Part shown: in pieces, positions 1-8,272 of the stretch
Layout: each line of letters starts with the position of its first letter
How positions within the stretch are numbered: position 1 is the first letter of the stretch
Assembly: GCA_963801715.1 (NCBI GenBank)
Contig: CAWDGB010000014.1
Span: 1-64,000, forward strand
DNA: 64,000 bases
Direction of reading: 5' to 3'
Source of the DNA: CAVVJA01 sp963801715
Lineage (GTDB): Bacteria; Actinomycetota; Actinomycetes; Mycobacteriales; Jatrophihabitantaceae
Program-made: the position numbers and the translations under genes
The notes under the pieces: generated by a model
Databases searched by the model: none
Seen by the model: the letters and a program-made list of their open reading frames with translations, nothing else
Told to the model about the DNA's origin: nothing

Positions 1-408
1 ATGGCCTTCGTCCCGATGTCGATCGGCGGTCTCACCGGCGTTCGGCCGGCGGACGCGGGCGTCGCATCGGGCTTGATCACCACCAGTCAGCAGATCGGCG
101 GCGCGATTGGAGTCGCCGCAGCGACCACCATTGCGACGACCTACACAACCCACTTCGTCACCGCGCATCCCGGCACTTCGCCTCTTGCTGGAGCTGCGCT
201 TACCCACGGCTTCCAGATCGCGTTCTACGTTCTCGCCGCCGTCGCCGTAGTGGGAGCGATTGTCGCTGCGGTGCTGGTCGAGCCGAAGCCGGAGGAGAGC
301 GAGATCACGCTCGACGACGACAACCTCGCCTTGGAGCCCGGGCCGACGCCGTCCCGTTCCCACCATCGGTGCAGATTCCGTCGCCATAGCGACGGAATCT
401 GCATATAA
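1..408 (+). CDS. MFS multidrug exporter (DHA2/EmrB-QacA type), C-terminal part
   Basis: This is the 3' end of a drug:H+ antiporter; the gene begins before the window. The 135 visible residues hold the last membrane segments: a segment with ASGLITTSQQIGGAIGVA, typical of the DHA2 family just before TM13, then a final hydrophobic helix (about residues 73-95) and an acidic tail. The last 13 or so codons are encoded by a perfect hairpin (370-403) that looks like a transcription terminator, so the tail RCRFRRHSDGICI is probably not conserved. A convergent HxlR-type regulator follows, a common partner of such pumps. Family is confident; the drug substrate cannot be inferred. Confidence 0.8.
   Translation: MAFVPMSIGGLTGVRPADAGVASGLITTSQQIGGAIGVAAATTIATTYTTHFVTAHPGTSPLAGAALTHGFQIAFYVLAAVAVVGAIVAAVLVEPKPEESEITLDDDNLALEPGPTPSRSHHRCRFRRHSDGICI
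370..403. terminator. Perfect 15-bp hairpin, probable bidirectional terminator
   Basis: Arms 370-384 and 389-403 are perfect inverted repeats (TGCAGATTCCGTCGC and its complement) around a CATA loop. It lies across the end of the exporter gene and 20 bases past the end of the convergent regulator gene, so it can stop transcription from both sides. There is no clear T-run, as is usual for actinobacterial terminators. Confidence 0.7.
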
Positions 409-424
409 AGGAAGCATCCGGCGA

Positions 425-944
425 TCAGCCGGCCTCGCCTATCGGCGCAAGCAGCTGATGCGGCTCCGTCAACGCCTGACTGACCGGATCAGCTTTCCGT
501 CGCGTGGACTTCGACCGTGGCGGGTGCACGGTCAGCTCGCTCGGCGCGGGAATCGTCTGGCACTCGGCGCAGACCCCGTCGGCTCCCAGCAGCCCCACAG
601 CCGCCGCCGGCGACACGTCGATGCGCGCTCGACCGCCCGCGGGTCACGCACCCAGCAGATCAGCCACCATATCGCCGGCCACAGCCGCTGGCCCTTCGGC
701 GTCAATGCGTATTCGTCACGACCGCTGGTCCCGACGCTGCGTTCCAGGATGGCGTGTTGACCAACAGGTTCAGACGGTCGGTGAGCACTGCGCGAGGAAT
801 GCCAAGGTGGTCACGGAAGTCACTGAACCGGCGGACGCCGTAGAACGAATCGCGCACGATCAGCAAGGTCCACCGTTCCCCGACAATCTCCAGCGCGCGG
901 GCTAACGCGCAGTCCTCACCGAGATATTCGCGCGGCAACGCCAT
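425..944 (-). pseudogene. HxlR-family transcriptional regulator, frameshifted
   Basis: A winged-helix regulator of the HxlR family, which usually controls a neighbouring efflux or detoxification gene. The N-terminal half (944 down to about 765) has the family core: CALARALEIVGERWTLLIVR, then FSDFRDHLGIPRAVLTDRL, the recognition helix. The frame then shifts; the next stretch carries DEYALTPKGQRLWPAIWWLI, and after a second shift near 650 the tail carries a CAEC motif like the zinc-ribbon-like end of long HxlR proteins. Thus about 170 residues are spread over three frames. The start at 944 appears leaderless: TATATT at 951-956 is 6 nt before the ATG. Either a decayed gene or two indel errors. 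Confidence 0.7.
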
Positions 945-950
945 GCGGGA

Positions 951-1017
951 AATATATCACTTGCAAGTTCGGTGAACGAACCTCTACCGTCAGGACCAGA
1001 AGTTCATTCACTGAACT
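951..1017. promoter_or_regulatory. Divergent HxlR/MFS control region with three palindromes
   Basis: Between the divergent regulator and MFS genes lie a perfect 10-bp palindrome ACTTGCAAGT (959-968), the inverted repeat GTTC-GGT-GAAC (967-977) and AGTTCA-TTCAC-TGAACT (1001-1017). The first abuts the putative -10 (TATATT, 951-956) of the regulator gene. This is the layout expected for an autoregulated operator; the assignment to HxlR is inference. Confidence 0.5.
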
Positions 1018-1029
1018 GTGAGGATAGAC

Positions 1030-2368
1030 GTGATGGCGGAGCCGGCCGTGCTGGACAGCGATTCTGGACCCGCAGTCGGACGCGCCGATCGCGGGGACCC
1101 GAGACCGATGGGTGCGGAACGACGGGATCGTCGCCCACGTCGCTGGACGTTGTCGCATCGGTTGGGATACGCCCAGGCGGCGGCCGTGATTGCACTATTG
1201 TCTGTTCGCCTCGGTCGTCCCCTCACCGCTGTACAGTGCCTATGCGCAGCGCTGGCACTTCTCGCCGTCGACGCTGACCTTGATCTTCGCGACTTACGCA
1301 TTCGGAGTGCTGGCCGCATTGCTGCTCGCCGGGCGCCTTTCCGACCAGGTGGGCCGCCGCCCGGTGCTTGTCGCTGCGTTGGCGACGCTCATGGTGTCCT
1401 CGGTGTTGTATCGCCGCCGACTCGACTACGTGGCTGTTCGTGGCTCGGGCCGTGCAGGGGATTGCGACTGGAGCGGCGGTGAGTACGGCCAGCGCCGCGC
1501 TGTTAGATCTCCACCCGCGCCGCGACCCGGTGAACGTCGGCCTGACGAATGGCGTCGCCAGTGCGATCGGTCTCGGCCTCGGTTCCCTCGTGTCCTCGAG
1601 TCTCGTTCAGGTCGGCGCCGCTCCCTGGACCATTCCGTACGTCGTCGAGTTGGTCCTGCTCGCGGCGGCCCTGGCCGGCGCATATTGGATGCCTGAGCCG
1701 GTGCGTGAGCGCGCGACGTTCCGGCTCACCCGCAACGTCCCCAGGCGCCCGCCGGCATTCGCCACTCCTTCCTGCTCGCCGGGCTCGCCGCGCTGTCGTC
1801 CTGGTCGATCGGCGGCCTGTTCTTCTCACTGGGCCCGCAGCTATCCGAGCAGTTGTTCACCACGACCAACGTCGTCATCGGAGCGGTCGGCGGCGTGCTG
1901 CTGGGGTTCGCGGGCGCGCTGTCCCAGCTAGTGTTCCGGCACACGCCTAACTGGCTCGGTGCGGCCGCCGGCTCGGGTGGCCTAGCGGTCGGGATGCTTC
2001 TGGTCGTCATCGCCGCTGCGGCCGATTCGAGCGCTGTATTCGAGCTTGGCATGATCGTGGCGGGCTTCGGCTTCGGACTCGCCTTCCTCGGTGGTCTACG
2101 ACAGCTCAACGCGGTGATCCCGCCCGAGCACCGAGCGGCGGTGATGTCCGCGTTCTACTTGGTCGCCTATACGTCGCTGTCGCTGCCCGCCATAGTCGCC
2201 GGATTCGTCGTCACCCGCCTCGGCCTCGACATGACGTTCGAGACCTTCGGCAGCGTCGTCGCCGGCATTGCGTTGATTGCGGCGATCGAGGCGTGGCGCA
2301 CCCGGCCAAGCCGACCAGTTGTCGAGCCAAACCGGCGACCTGATTGCGAGCCAGCCCTCCTCGCATGA
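1030..2368 (+). pseudogene. MFS transporter (sugar/drug efflux type), multiply frameshifted
   Basis: A 12-TM major facilitator exporter spread over three reading frames. Recognisable blocks are FASVVPSPLYSAYAQRW (TM1 exit), the loop-2 motif GRLSDQVGRRPVL (about 1330-1365), FVARAVQGIATGAA (TM4), a middle PEPV linker, FLLAGLAALSSWSIGGLFF (TM7) and the intact last third from about 1750 to 2368. Frame changes fall near 1200, 1410 and 1745. A start at GTG 1030 or ATG 1033 is supported by GAGGA at 1019-1023. Diverges from the HxlR gene, so it is probably its target. Conserved protein sequence on both sides of each break means the decay is recent or is sequence error. Confidence 0.75.
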
Positions 2369-2382
2369 CTCGCTCCGCGGTG

Positions 2383-2913
2383 CTATGACGACTCGGCGGA
2401 GAGCGTACGCAGCCAACGGGTGGCTTGCCCGGGCGTTGCCAGCCGAACGACACGCGGCCCCGGTGGATTATTGGTCCAGGCGCGAATCCGCGCTCGTTTG
2501 CCTGCGAATGATTGGAAATGCCAGCGCAGGATCGAGTCTGGTCCGAGCGTCTGACGCAACGTCTCTCGGTTGCCATTGCATATTGTGCGTCGATCGATTA
2601 GCCGTCGCACGGTTCTGGTAGTCAGCCGGGACAGGGATAGCCAGCGTGGGTAGTCCAGCGCCACGATGACCTCAGCCCGAGCCAACGGGACGTCGAGCCA
2701 TTTGCCATAAGCACTGTCCAAGATCCACGCTGGCCGTGCGCAGATTACTGCGATCCGGCGACGCTGCTCCTCGTCGTCGACCGGCACCCAGCCGGGCTCC
2801 CAGGTCAAGTCATCGACGGAATGCCACGGTATCCCAGTGGCCGCGCTGATCTGTGCGGCCACTGTCGACTTCCCGGATCCGGTGACTCCGTACACCAGGA
2901 ACCGGTCCGCCAC
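2383..2913 (-). CDS. P-loop ATPase, FlaR/adenylate-kinase-like
   Basis: A 176-residue protein of the DNA-topology-modulation FlaR-like / adenylate-kinase-like group. The Walker A motif GVTGSGKST is at residues 9-17, followed by the family's IPWHSVDDLTWEPGW segment and a later R-rich lid region (TTRTVRRLIDRRT). It probably phosphorylates a small nucleotide-like substrate, but the real substrate of this group is unknown. The GTG start at 2913 has TAGCAT 6 nt upstream (2920-2925) and no Shine-Dalgarno sequence, so the mRNA is probably leaderless. It ends 14 nt past the end of the convergent MFS gene. Confidence 0.75.
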   Translation of the reverse strand: MADRFLVYGVTGSGKSTVAAQISAATGIPWHSVDDLTWEPGWVPVDDEEQRRRIAVICARPAWILDSAYGKWLDVPLARAEVIVALDYPRWLSLSRLTTRTVRRLIDRRTICNGNRETLRQTLGPDSILRWHFQSFAGKRARIRAWTNNPPGPRVVRLATPGQATRWLRTLSAESS

Positions 2914-3013
2914 GCCTCGATGCTAAACGGAGGTCGGCAAACTACCTCACTTCGGGTGGCCGATTCGGGCTCCGGGCCGGCTCGAGCAAAGACGCAATAC
3001 TGAGCTATCAAGG

Positions 3014-3734
3014 GTGCGATATCGTGGCGCCTTGAATATCTACGAAGCGCTGCGGGGGTTCTCCCCGACCAACCGATACGGGTTGGTGATCATACTTATC
3101 GCGCTCACCTATGTGGTCACCGCGGCCATGCACGGATCCGGCGCGCAGTCGGTCGTCGTCCTGGTCCAGCTACTGACTGTGTGGCTTGTACTTCACCGTG
3201 TCCGAGTCTCCGGTGGCGCGACGCATTGCCGGGTTCGCCGTGGTGATAGGTGGGTTGCTCACCGTCCTTGCGTGGATCGCCGGCTCGATCGCCGGTGATA
3301 AGAACGTCACTCGTGTCCTGTTCGTCATCAGCGCGCTGCTGTACCTCATAGCGCCGGTGATCATCGTTCGTCATATCTTCGGCCGAAGCGTTGTCGACGG
3401 TCAGACGGTCCTCGCGGCAATTGCCGCCTATCTACTGATCGGGATGATGTTCACCTTCGCGTTCCTTGCGACCAGCGCTATCCAGGTGACGCCTCCCTTC
3501 TTCGGTGCGCAAGGTCCCGGAAGCGCGAGCCAGGACTTGTTCTTCAGCTTCGTAACGTTGACGACTACGGGCTACGGCAACCTAGTGCCTGAGGCCAACC
3601 CCGGTCAGTCGTTCGCCGTCCTCGAGGCGATTGTCGGTCAACTCTTTCTCGTCACCGCCGTCGCCAAGGTGGTGACCGCCTGGCGTCGGCCATCTGGCTT
3701 CGACAACAAGTCCGGCTCCGGGCCCGGTGGCTGA
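3014..3734 (+). pseudogene. Two-TM potassium channel (Ion_trans_2), frameshifted once
   Basis: The N-terminal part (3014 to about 3190) gives two hydrophobic helices and the rest, in another frame (about 3190-3734), gives two more helices, a pore helix and the K+ selectivity filter TTTGYGNL, followed by a final membrane segment (VLEAIVGQLFLVTAVAKVV). Together they form a roughly 240-residue channel of the type found as a stand-alone gene in actinomycetes. The single frame change lies around 3185-3200, in a loop after the second helix. Start GTG 3014 is chosen as the first one that includes the NRYGLVIIL helix. No regulatory domain is present. Confidence 0.7.
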
Positions 3735-4021
3735 CCGACCTGGGCCGCGTTCGATCGAGACCCAATCCTCATCTACGGCGACGTCGAGACCTACCGGGTT
3801 CGACCAGTCCGTTCGCCGCGTTCCTCGCGGCGATATGCTGCGCCGAGCGAACGGGGCTGTTGGGTGTTCGCCGAGGCGGTCGGCTCCGGCTGACCGTGGG
3901 CGGTCGAGGCGTGCGATCGGGGTCGAGGGGCGTTGGATGAGTAGCGGGTCTGTTCAGGGTGGGACGGCCGGCGAGTCCGGTGAGGTCGATGGGACTCGCG
4001 CAGCATGAGGCGCAGCGTTTC
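3735..4021. other. Intergenic stretch, channel to aquaporin
   Basis: No convincing gene. It contains a 7-bp stem CGCCGCG-TTCCT-CGCGGCG (3814-3832), which could terminate the channel transcript. Alternative aquaporin starts GTG 3959 and ATG 3989 also lie here. Confidence 0.4.
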
Positions 4022-4780
4022 ATGGGGGTGTTCGCGGACTTTCAGGATCCGTCGCGGGAGTGGCGGCGGTTGTTCTCGGAGTTGCTGGGCACGTTCTTTC
4101 TGGTGCTGGTTGCTGCGGGTGGCGGGGTGATGGGGCAGGCGTTTCCGAATACGATCAGCCGGACCGCGGCGGTGGTGGCGCCGGGGTTGATGGTGCTGGC
4201 GATCATCCTGTTCATGGGTAAGGTGTCGGGCGCGCATCTGAATCCGGCGGTGAGTATCGCGTTCGCGGCGCGGGGGGATTTTCCGTGGCGGCGGGTACCT
4301 GCTTACATCGTGGTTCAGTTGGTCGGGGCGTGCTTGGCGGCGTGGTTTGTGCAGGCGGTCATCCACGAGTCGGCGTCTTACGGTGCGAATTACCCGGCGC
4401 ATGGGTATACGTCGTTGGACGCGTTTTGGATGGAGACGGTGCTGACCTTGGGCCTGGTCAGCGTGATCCTGGGTACCGCGTCCGGCGCGCAGAATCTGGG
4501 GGTGTTCGGGGCGCTGGGGGTGGGCGGCTATATCGCCTTGGCCGGTCTGTGGGGCAGCCCGATCTCCGGTGCGTCGATGAACCCGGCGCGCACCTTCGGT
4601 CCCGACCTGGTCAGCGCTGATTGGACCGGGTACTGGGTGTATGTGGTCGGCCCGCTGCTCGGCGCCGCGCTGGCGGTCGGCTTCGCCTACATCCTGCGTG
4701 GGCGCGGCGGCGATCTCGCCGCGCTCGCCGCGGCGCAGGGAGAGCTGCCCACCCAGGCTCGGCACTCCGATCAGGCATGA
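4022..4780 (+). CDS. Aquaporin / MIP-family channel
   Basis: A water or glycerol channel of 252 residues with six membrane helices. Both pore NPA motifs are present, NPAV at residues 74-77 and NPAR at 187-190, and the second half begins with the usual acidic/aromatic helix (DAFWMETVLTLGLV). The arginine after the second NPA is the selectivity-filter arginine. ATG 4022 is preferred (GAGG at 4007-4010); ATG 3989 would add 11 residues. Codon use is odd: roughly the first 440 bases overwhelmingly prefer G-ending codons (GCG, GTG, CGG, GGG), then usage returns to the C-ending norm. That skew leaves a long spurious reverse frame. Confidence 0.85.
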   Translation: MGVFADFQDPSREWRRLFSELLGTFFLVLVAAGGGVMGQAFPNTISRTAAVVAPGLMVLAIILFMGKVSGAHLNPAVSIAFAARGDFPWRRVPAYIVVQLVGACLAAWFVQAVIHESASYGANYPAHGYTSLDAFWMETVLTLGLVSVILGTASGAQNLGVFGALGVGGYIALAGLWGSPISGASMNPARTFGPDLVSADWTGYWVYVVGPLLGAALAVGFAYILRGRGGDLAALAAAQGELPTQARHSDQA

Positions 4781-4962
4781 CCGCGTAGGCGTTACTCTCG
4801 AATACCCGGGCGTGACCGTGTTGCCGGTGTCACGCTAGATGAGGTCCATGACCGGGAATGGTCGACCGCGTATTGCCCGGCATACTGGCCTGGCTGCCTG
4901 AACCGGTCCGTTCGGCGACACCGACCGACGTCGGCCGGACCCTCGTGCGAGGGGGTGTGCCG

Positions 4963-5922
4963 TTGAACGAACCTATCGAGTCGCCCTCGGAGCCCAGCGC
5001 AGTCACCGGGGAGGACGCGCCGCCCACTGCGGATCAGCGGCGCCGCCGACCGGGCAGGTGGATCGCCCGTGCTCAGCAGTTCCGGGCAGACCTCGAGCAG
5101 CGGCCACGGATCGGATTCCTCGTTCGATCGATCCGCCGATTCGGCCAGATAGAGGGCAAGCACCTATCTCTCGTCATCGCGATGAACCTCTTCGTCTCCA
5201 TAATTCCGCTGCTCATTCTCGGCTACGCATTTATCTCGGCGTTCAATCCGCATCGAAGTTTCGGCAACGTCGTCGTTCATATTTTCCATCTCACCGGGAC
5301 CACTGCCCAGACTGTCGAGAACACGTTTACGACGGCAAGCTCAGGCAAAAGCACCGCCCTGAGCATCAGCATCATCTCGCTATTGATCACCGGCTTTGAT
5401 GTGAGCGCGACCGTACAACTTGCCTACGCCCGAGCCTTCGGGGTGACTCCGCTATCTGGGCTCCAGAAGTACCTTCGGGGAGCGACCTGGTTGGGGATGT
5501 TGCTCGCCGTCAGTGGCGGCAGCTTGGCCTTACGCTATCTGGTCATTGGTCGCCCGGTGTGGGTCCTTATCCTGGTCATCCCGACCTATCTTCTCCTCGA
5601 GTTCAGCTTCTATATCGTGACGCCGCGATTACTGCTCGATCTGCCATTCGCGTGGCGTGATCTAGCGCCCGGCGCCGCAGTCAGTACCGGCGCTGCGATC
5701 CTGGTCAGCGCGGTCTCCTCGTTCCAGCTACACCGCTGGTTCAGTGCATACGGAAAAGCCTATGGGGGCTTCGGGATCGGCCTGGGGATAATCGCGTATG
5801 TGGGCCTTATCGCGCTCTTCTGGGTGTGGGTTGCGGCCATAATGGGTGTTTACTGGGAGGACAAGGCGGGTTCGTCTGCGGTTGCCGCTATGCATAAATT
5901 GTCGGCCGACCTCGCGGGCTAG
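4963..5922 (+). CDS. YihY/virulence factor BrkB family membrane protein
   Basis: An integral membrane protein of the YihY/BrkB (UPF0761) family, about 319 residues, with a soluble arginine-rich N-terminus and roughly six membrane helices (for example LSLVIAMNLFVSIIPLLIL and GLGIIAYVGLIALFWVWVA). The characteristic ending is present: a GIGLGIIAYVGLIALF helix and a short MGVYW segment. The TTG at 4963 is preferred because GAGGGGG (4949-4955) sits 7 nt upstream; GTG 4957 and GTG 4858 are alternatives. Role in the family is not settled (envelope or transport functions have been suggested). It is followed by a convergent PAP2 gene. Confidence 0.8.
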   Translation: MNEPIESPSEPSAVTGEDAPPTADQRRRRPGRWIARAQQFRADLEQRPRIGFLVRSIRRFGQIEGKHLSLVIAMNLFVSIIPLLILGYAFISAFNPHRSFGNVVVHIFHLTGTTAQTVENTFTTASSGKSTALSISIISLLITGFDVSATVQLAYARAFGVTPLSGLQKYLRGATWLGMLLAVSGGSLALRYLVIGRPVWVLILVIPTYLLLEFSFYIVTPRLLLDLPFAWRDLAPGAAVSTGAAILVSAVSSFQLHRWFSAYGKAYGGFGIGLGIIAYVGLIALFWVWVAAIMGVYWEDKAGSSAVAAMHKLSADLAG

Positions 5923-5950
5923 CTCCCGCAACGTACGGGTAGCCGAATGC

Positions 5951-6601
5951 TCACGATGCCCGACCAATGCGCCGCACGGCCAACGACGTGAGCCGGCCGA
6001 ACAGCGCGCCCGCGGTCGCCCCGACCACGACATCGCTGGGATAGTGCACTCCGGTATAGACGCGAGTAAACCCGACAAGGGCTGCCGCCACCCGCAACGG
6101 AATGCCCGCTGCCGGGATGACATCCCCGACGGCCGTTGCGAATGCCGCAGCGGAAGCGGAATGTCCGGACGGGAACGACGTCGAATCCGGCATGCTGACC
6201 CACCGTTCTTGCGGAACACCGGCGCGGTCAGGGCGGGCGCGGGCGCTGCCGAGCTTCATCGGCTGGTTGACGGCAAAGGACGTGACACCGATCGCGGCGA
6301 TCCCGGTTATCGCCGCGCGCCGCCCTCGGTGGCCACCGAAGAGCGCCAGAAGCGTCGCGACGACGAACCAAGGCTTCGAGAAGTCAGCGAACTTCGCGAG
6401 CTGCCGCAACGGCACGTCGAGCTGCGACGGGGGAATACGAGCCACCGCGCCGTAGCAGGCTCGGTCGATTCGACCGAGCACGCTCAACGCCCGTACGAGA
6501 CTGCCACGTGCGGGACCGGGCTTGGCCGCGAGCCGCTCTGCGAGCAACTCCTCCCGCGGCGGGTTTACCGGATCTCGGCCGGTGTCGGGTGTCTCGGTCA
6601 T
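5951..6601 (-). CDS. PAP2-family membrane phosphatase
   Basis: A 216-residue lipid phosphatase. All three PAP2 motifs are present: K116-x6-R123-P124, PSGH at 144-147 with catalytic His147, and R180-x5-H186-x3-D190. Membrane helices surround them. Its ATG at 6601 overlaps the TGA of the upstream diacylglycerol-kinase-like gene (ATGA), so the two are translationally coupled. The pairing of a lipid kinase and a lipid phosphatase suggests turnover of a phosphorylated lipid (phosphatidate, PG-phosphate or prenyl-phosphate); the exact substrate is inference. Confidence 0.88.
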   Translation of the reverse strand: MTETPDTGRDPVNPPREELLAERLAAKPGPARGSLVRALSVLGRIDRACYGAVARIPPSQLDVPLRQLAKFADFSKPWFVVATLLALFGGHRGRRAAITGIAAIGVTSFAVNQPMKLGSARARPDRAGVPQERWVSMPDSTSFPSGHSASAAAFATAVGDVIPAAGIPLRVAAALVGFTRVYTGVHYPSDVVVGATAGALFGRLTSLAVRRIGRAS

Positions 6602-7944
6602 GACTGTCGGCCGAGGGCGACACGCCACAGCGCGGTGAGCGTGGTTCGCGATGCGACCTTGACGGTGCGCGCGGCCGGCGACAGTCCCGCGCGGGGCGGT
6701 AGCCACACGGTCAATGCCCCAGGGCGAATCCGGAACTGCAGTGGCGGTTGCAGGGTGAGCGCCTCGCCGTCGACACCGATCTCTACCGGCTCGGCTGAGC
6801 TCACCTCAAAGTCGGAAGCGACCCATTCCTGCCAGCCGCCGAACTGGCGGACTTGCCCGACTGATTCCAGCGCCACGAGCTTCTGCATGTCCGCGGCGCC
6901 GCGAACCATCAGCGACATGATCCCCAGCCCGCCGGTGTCCATCCTCACTCGCGTTCCCCCACCGCGCAGGTCATGCAGGTTGTAGGGATTGTTGGAGACC
7001 AAGATGAGCTGCGAGGTCAGGGACTGTTCACCCGACGGCAGGGCGAACCTCAAGTCCATTGGCGTCGCGTTCGGGCCGATGATCGTCGGCAGCATCTCGG
7101 CGGCGGTCCGTAACTTCGCGTCCCGATACTCCGGCGACTGAACGACTTTCGCGTACACGCCCATCGACGCGTTGTTGACGAACACCCGGCCGTTCACCTC
7201 AGCCAGGTCGATTGTCCGCTCGACGCCTTCGCTGTACGCATCCAGCGCTCCGATGACGTCGTCGCGGTCCAGGCCGAGGTCGAGGGCGAAATGGTTGCGG
7301 GTGCCGGCTGGGATGACGACGTGCGGAATGCCGCACCGACTGGCCACCGAGGCCACCAGGGCCTGCGAGCCATCGCCGCCGGCCATGCCTATCACGTCGG
7401 CTCCGCGGGCGACCGCGTCTTCGGCGAGCTCCAGCAGATCCGTGCCCGGGGTCAGGACGATCGGTTCGATTCCGCGCTCTCGGCACTCGTCGACCAGGTG
7501 GAAGCGCTCGGCCTTTCCGCCGCCGGACTTGAGATTCATGATCAACACTGGATGCTTGGCCCGCAGCAGTGCTGGGGCTTGCGTTTTACTCGCGGGGGCG
7601 CGCAAGGCGTATCCGGCGGCCGCGATGGAGACAAAGGCCAACGCACCGCTTATCACCAGCACCCGAACGGTCTGGCTCGCGATCATGACGATGATGAATG
7701 CGATCAGTCCGACGCCCGCGAGCGTGAGGGCCAGAATGCGCGCGGTTCCGCTGCGGGATATCGCATACCACGCGCCCAGCACGATGAGGGCGAGGGACGG
7801 GATACCGATGAGCAGGACGTACCACTCGTCGAAGGCCCCCAGGATGACGTACAGCACGCTGAGGGCAGCCGCAGCGATGGCAACGACCGCCGCTCCCCGG
7901 CGCGCCGCGGAAGGGGCGTGACGTTCTGGCGCATCTACGCTCAC
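6598..7944 (-). CDS. Diacylglycerol/lipid kinase family protein with N-terminal membrane domain
   Basis: About 448 residues: roughly four membrane helices in the first 120 residues, then a DAGK catalytic domain (YegS/DgkB/LCB5 type). The catalytic glycine-rich loop is GMAGGDGSQALVASVAS and the NAD-kinase-like segment IPAGTRNHFALDLG follows; the C-terminal beta domain contains VEIGVDGEALTLQPPLQF. It should transfer phosphate from ATP to a lipid hydroxyl at the membrane. GTG 7944 is preferred; an upstream start at 8016 is possible. The gene is first in an operon with the PAP2 phosphatase, sharing an ATGA overlap. Confidence 0.83.
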   Translation of the reverse strand: MSVDAPERHAPSAARRGAAVVAIAAAALSVLYVILGAFDEWYVLLIGIPSLALIVLGAWYAISRSGTARILALTLAGVGLIAFIIVMIASQTVRVLVISGALAFVSIAAAGYALRAPASKTQAPALLRAKHPVLIMNLKSGGGKAERFHLVDECRERGIEPIVLTPGTDLLELAEDAVARGADVIGMAGGDGSQALVASVASRCGIPHVVIPAGTRNHFALDLGLDRDDVIGALDAYSEGVERTIDLAEVNGRVFVNNASMGVYAKVVQSPEYRDAKLRTAAEMLPTIIGPNATPMDLRFALPSGEQSLTSQLILVSNNPYNLHDLRGGGTRVRMDTGGLGIMSLMVRGAADMQKLVALESVGQVRQFGGWQEWVASDFEVSSAEPVEIGVDGEALTLQPPLQFRIRPGALTVWLPPRAGLSPAARTVKVASRTTLTALWRVALGRQS

Positions 7945-8016
7945 GACGTGTCCCTGATGATGTCCGGCTGGAGTTGTCTGGTCGAGAGTATTTCGGATGG
8001 CAAGCGCTACCGGCAC

Positions 8017-8272
8017 GCGCGGCTACCCGGTCGAGGTCCACGATCGCGCCGGGCGCCACCCGTGCTGGAGTGAGGTCAACTTACCCTGGTATGCCCAACG
8101 ATCGGGCAACCTGGAAGCGCGTCCCATCAACGAGGGGGCACCGTGGCTGAATGGGCCGGAAGGCCGGCGCGAAAGAGCTTGTGGTGGCCAGCGAGCACTG
8201 GGATCAGGGCGCTGCTCCGGGTGTCGCATGTCTGAGCCAGTTGGGTCAGACATGGGTGTGACTGGATAAGCC
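8017..8272. other. Divergent intergenic region, lipid kinase to SulP
   Basis: No gene seen. Holds the promoters of both flanking genes and the inverted repeat at 8227-8254 described separately. Confidence 0.4.
8227..8254. promoter_or_regulatory. Inverted repeat just upstream of SulP gene
   Basis: Perfect 9-bp arms CATGTCTGA (8227-8235) and TCAGACATG (8246-8254) with a 10-nt spacer, ending 18 nt before the SulP start codon. Candidate operator for a dimeric repressor, or a 5'-UTR hairpin affecting translation. No factor can be assigned. Confidence 0.5.

Noticed and set aside
3791..4765. Long reverse-strand frame (324 codons) opposite the aquaporin
   Set aside because: Rich in Arg/His/Pro, no domain, and explained by the G-ending codon skew of the real gene.
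5846..6985. 379-codon forward frame opposite PAP2 and lipid kinase
   Set aside because: The reverse-strand genes carry all expected catalytic motifs.
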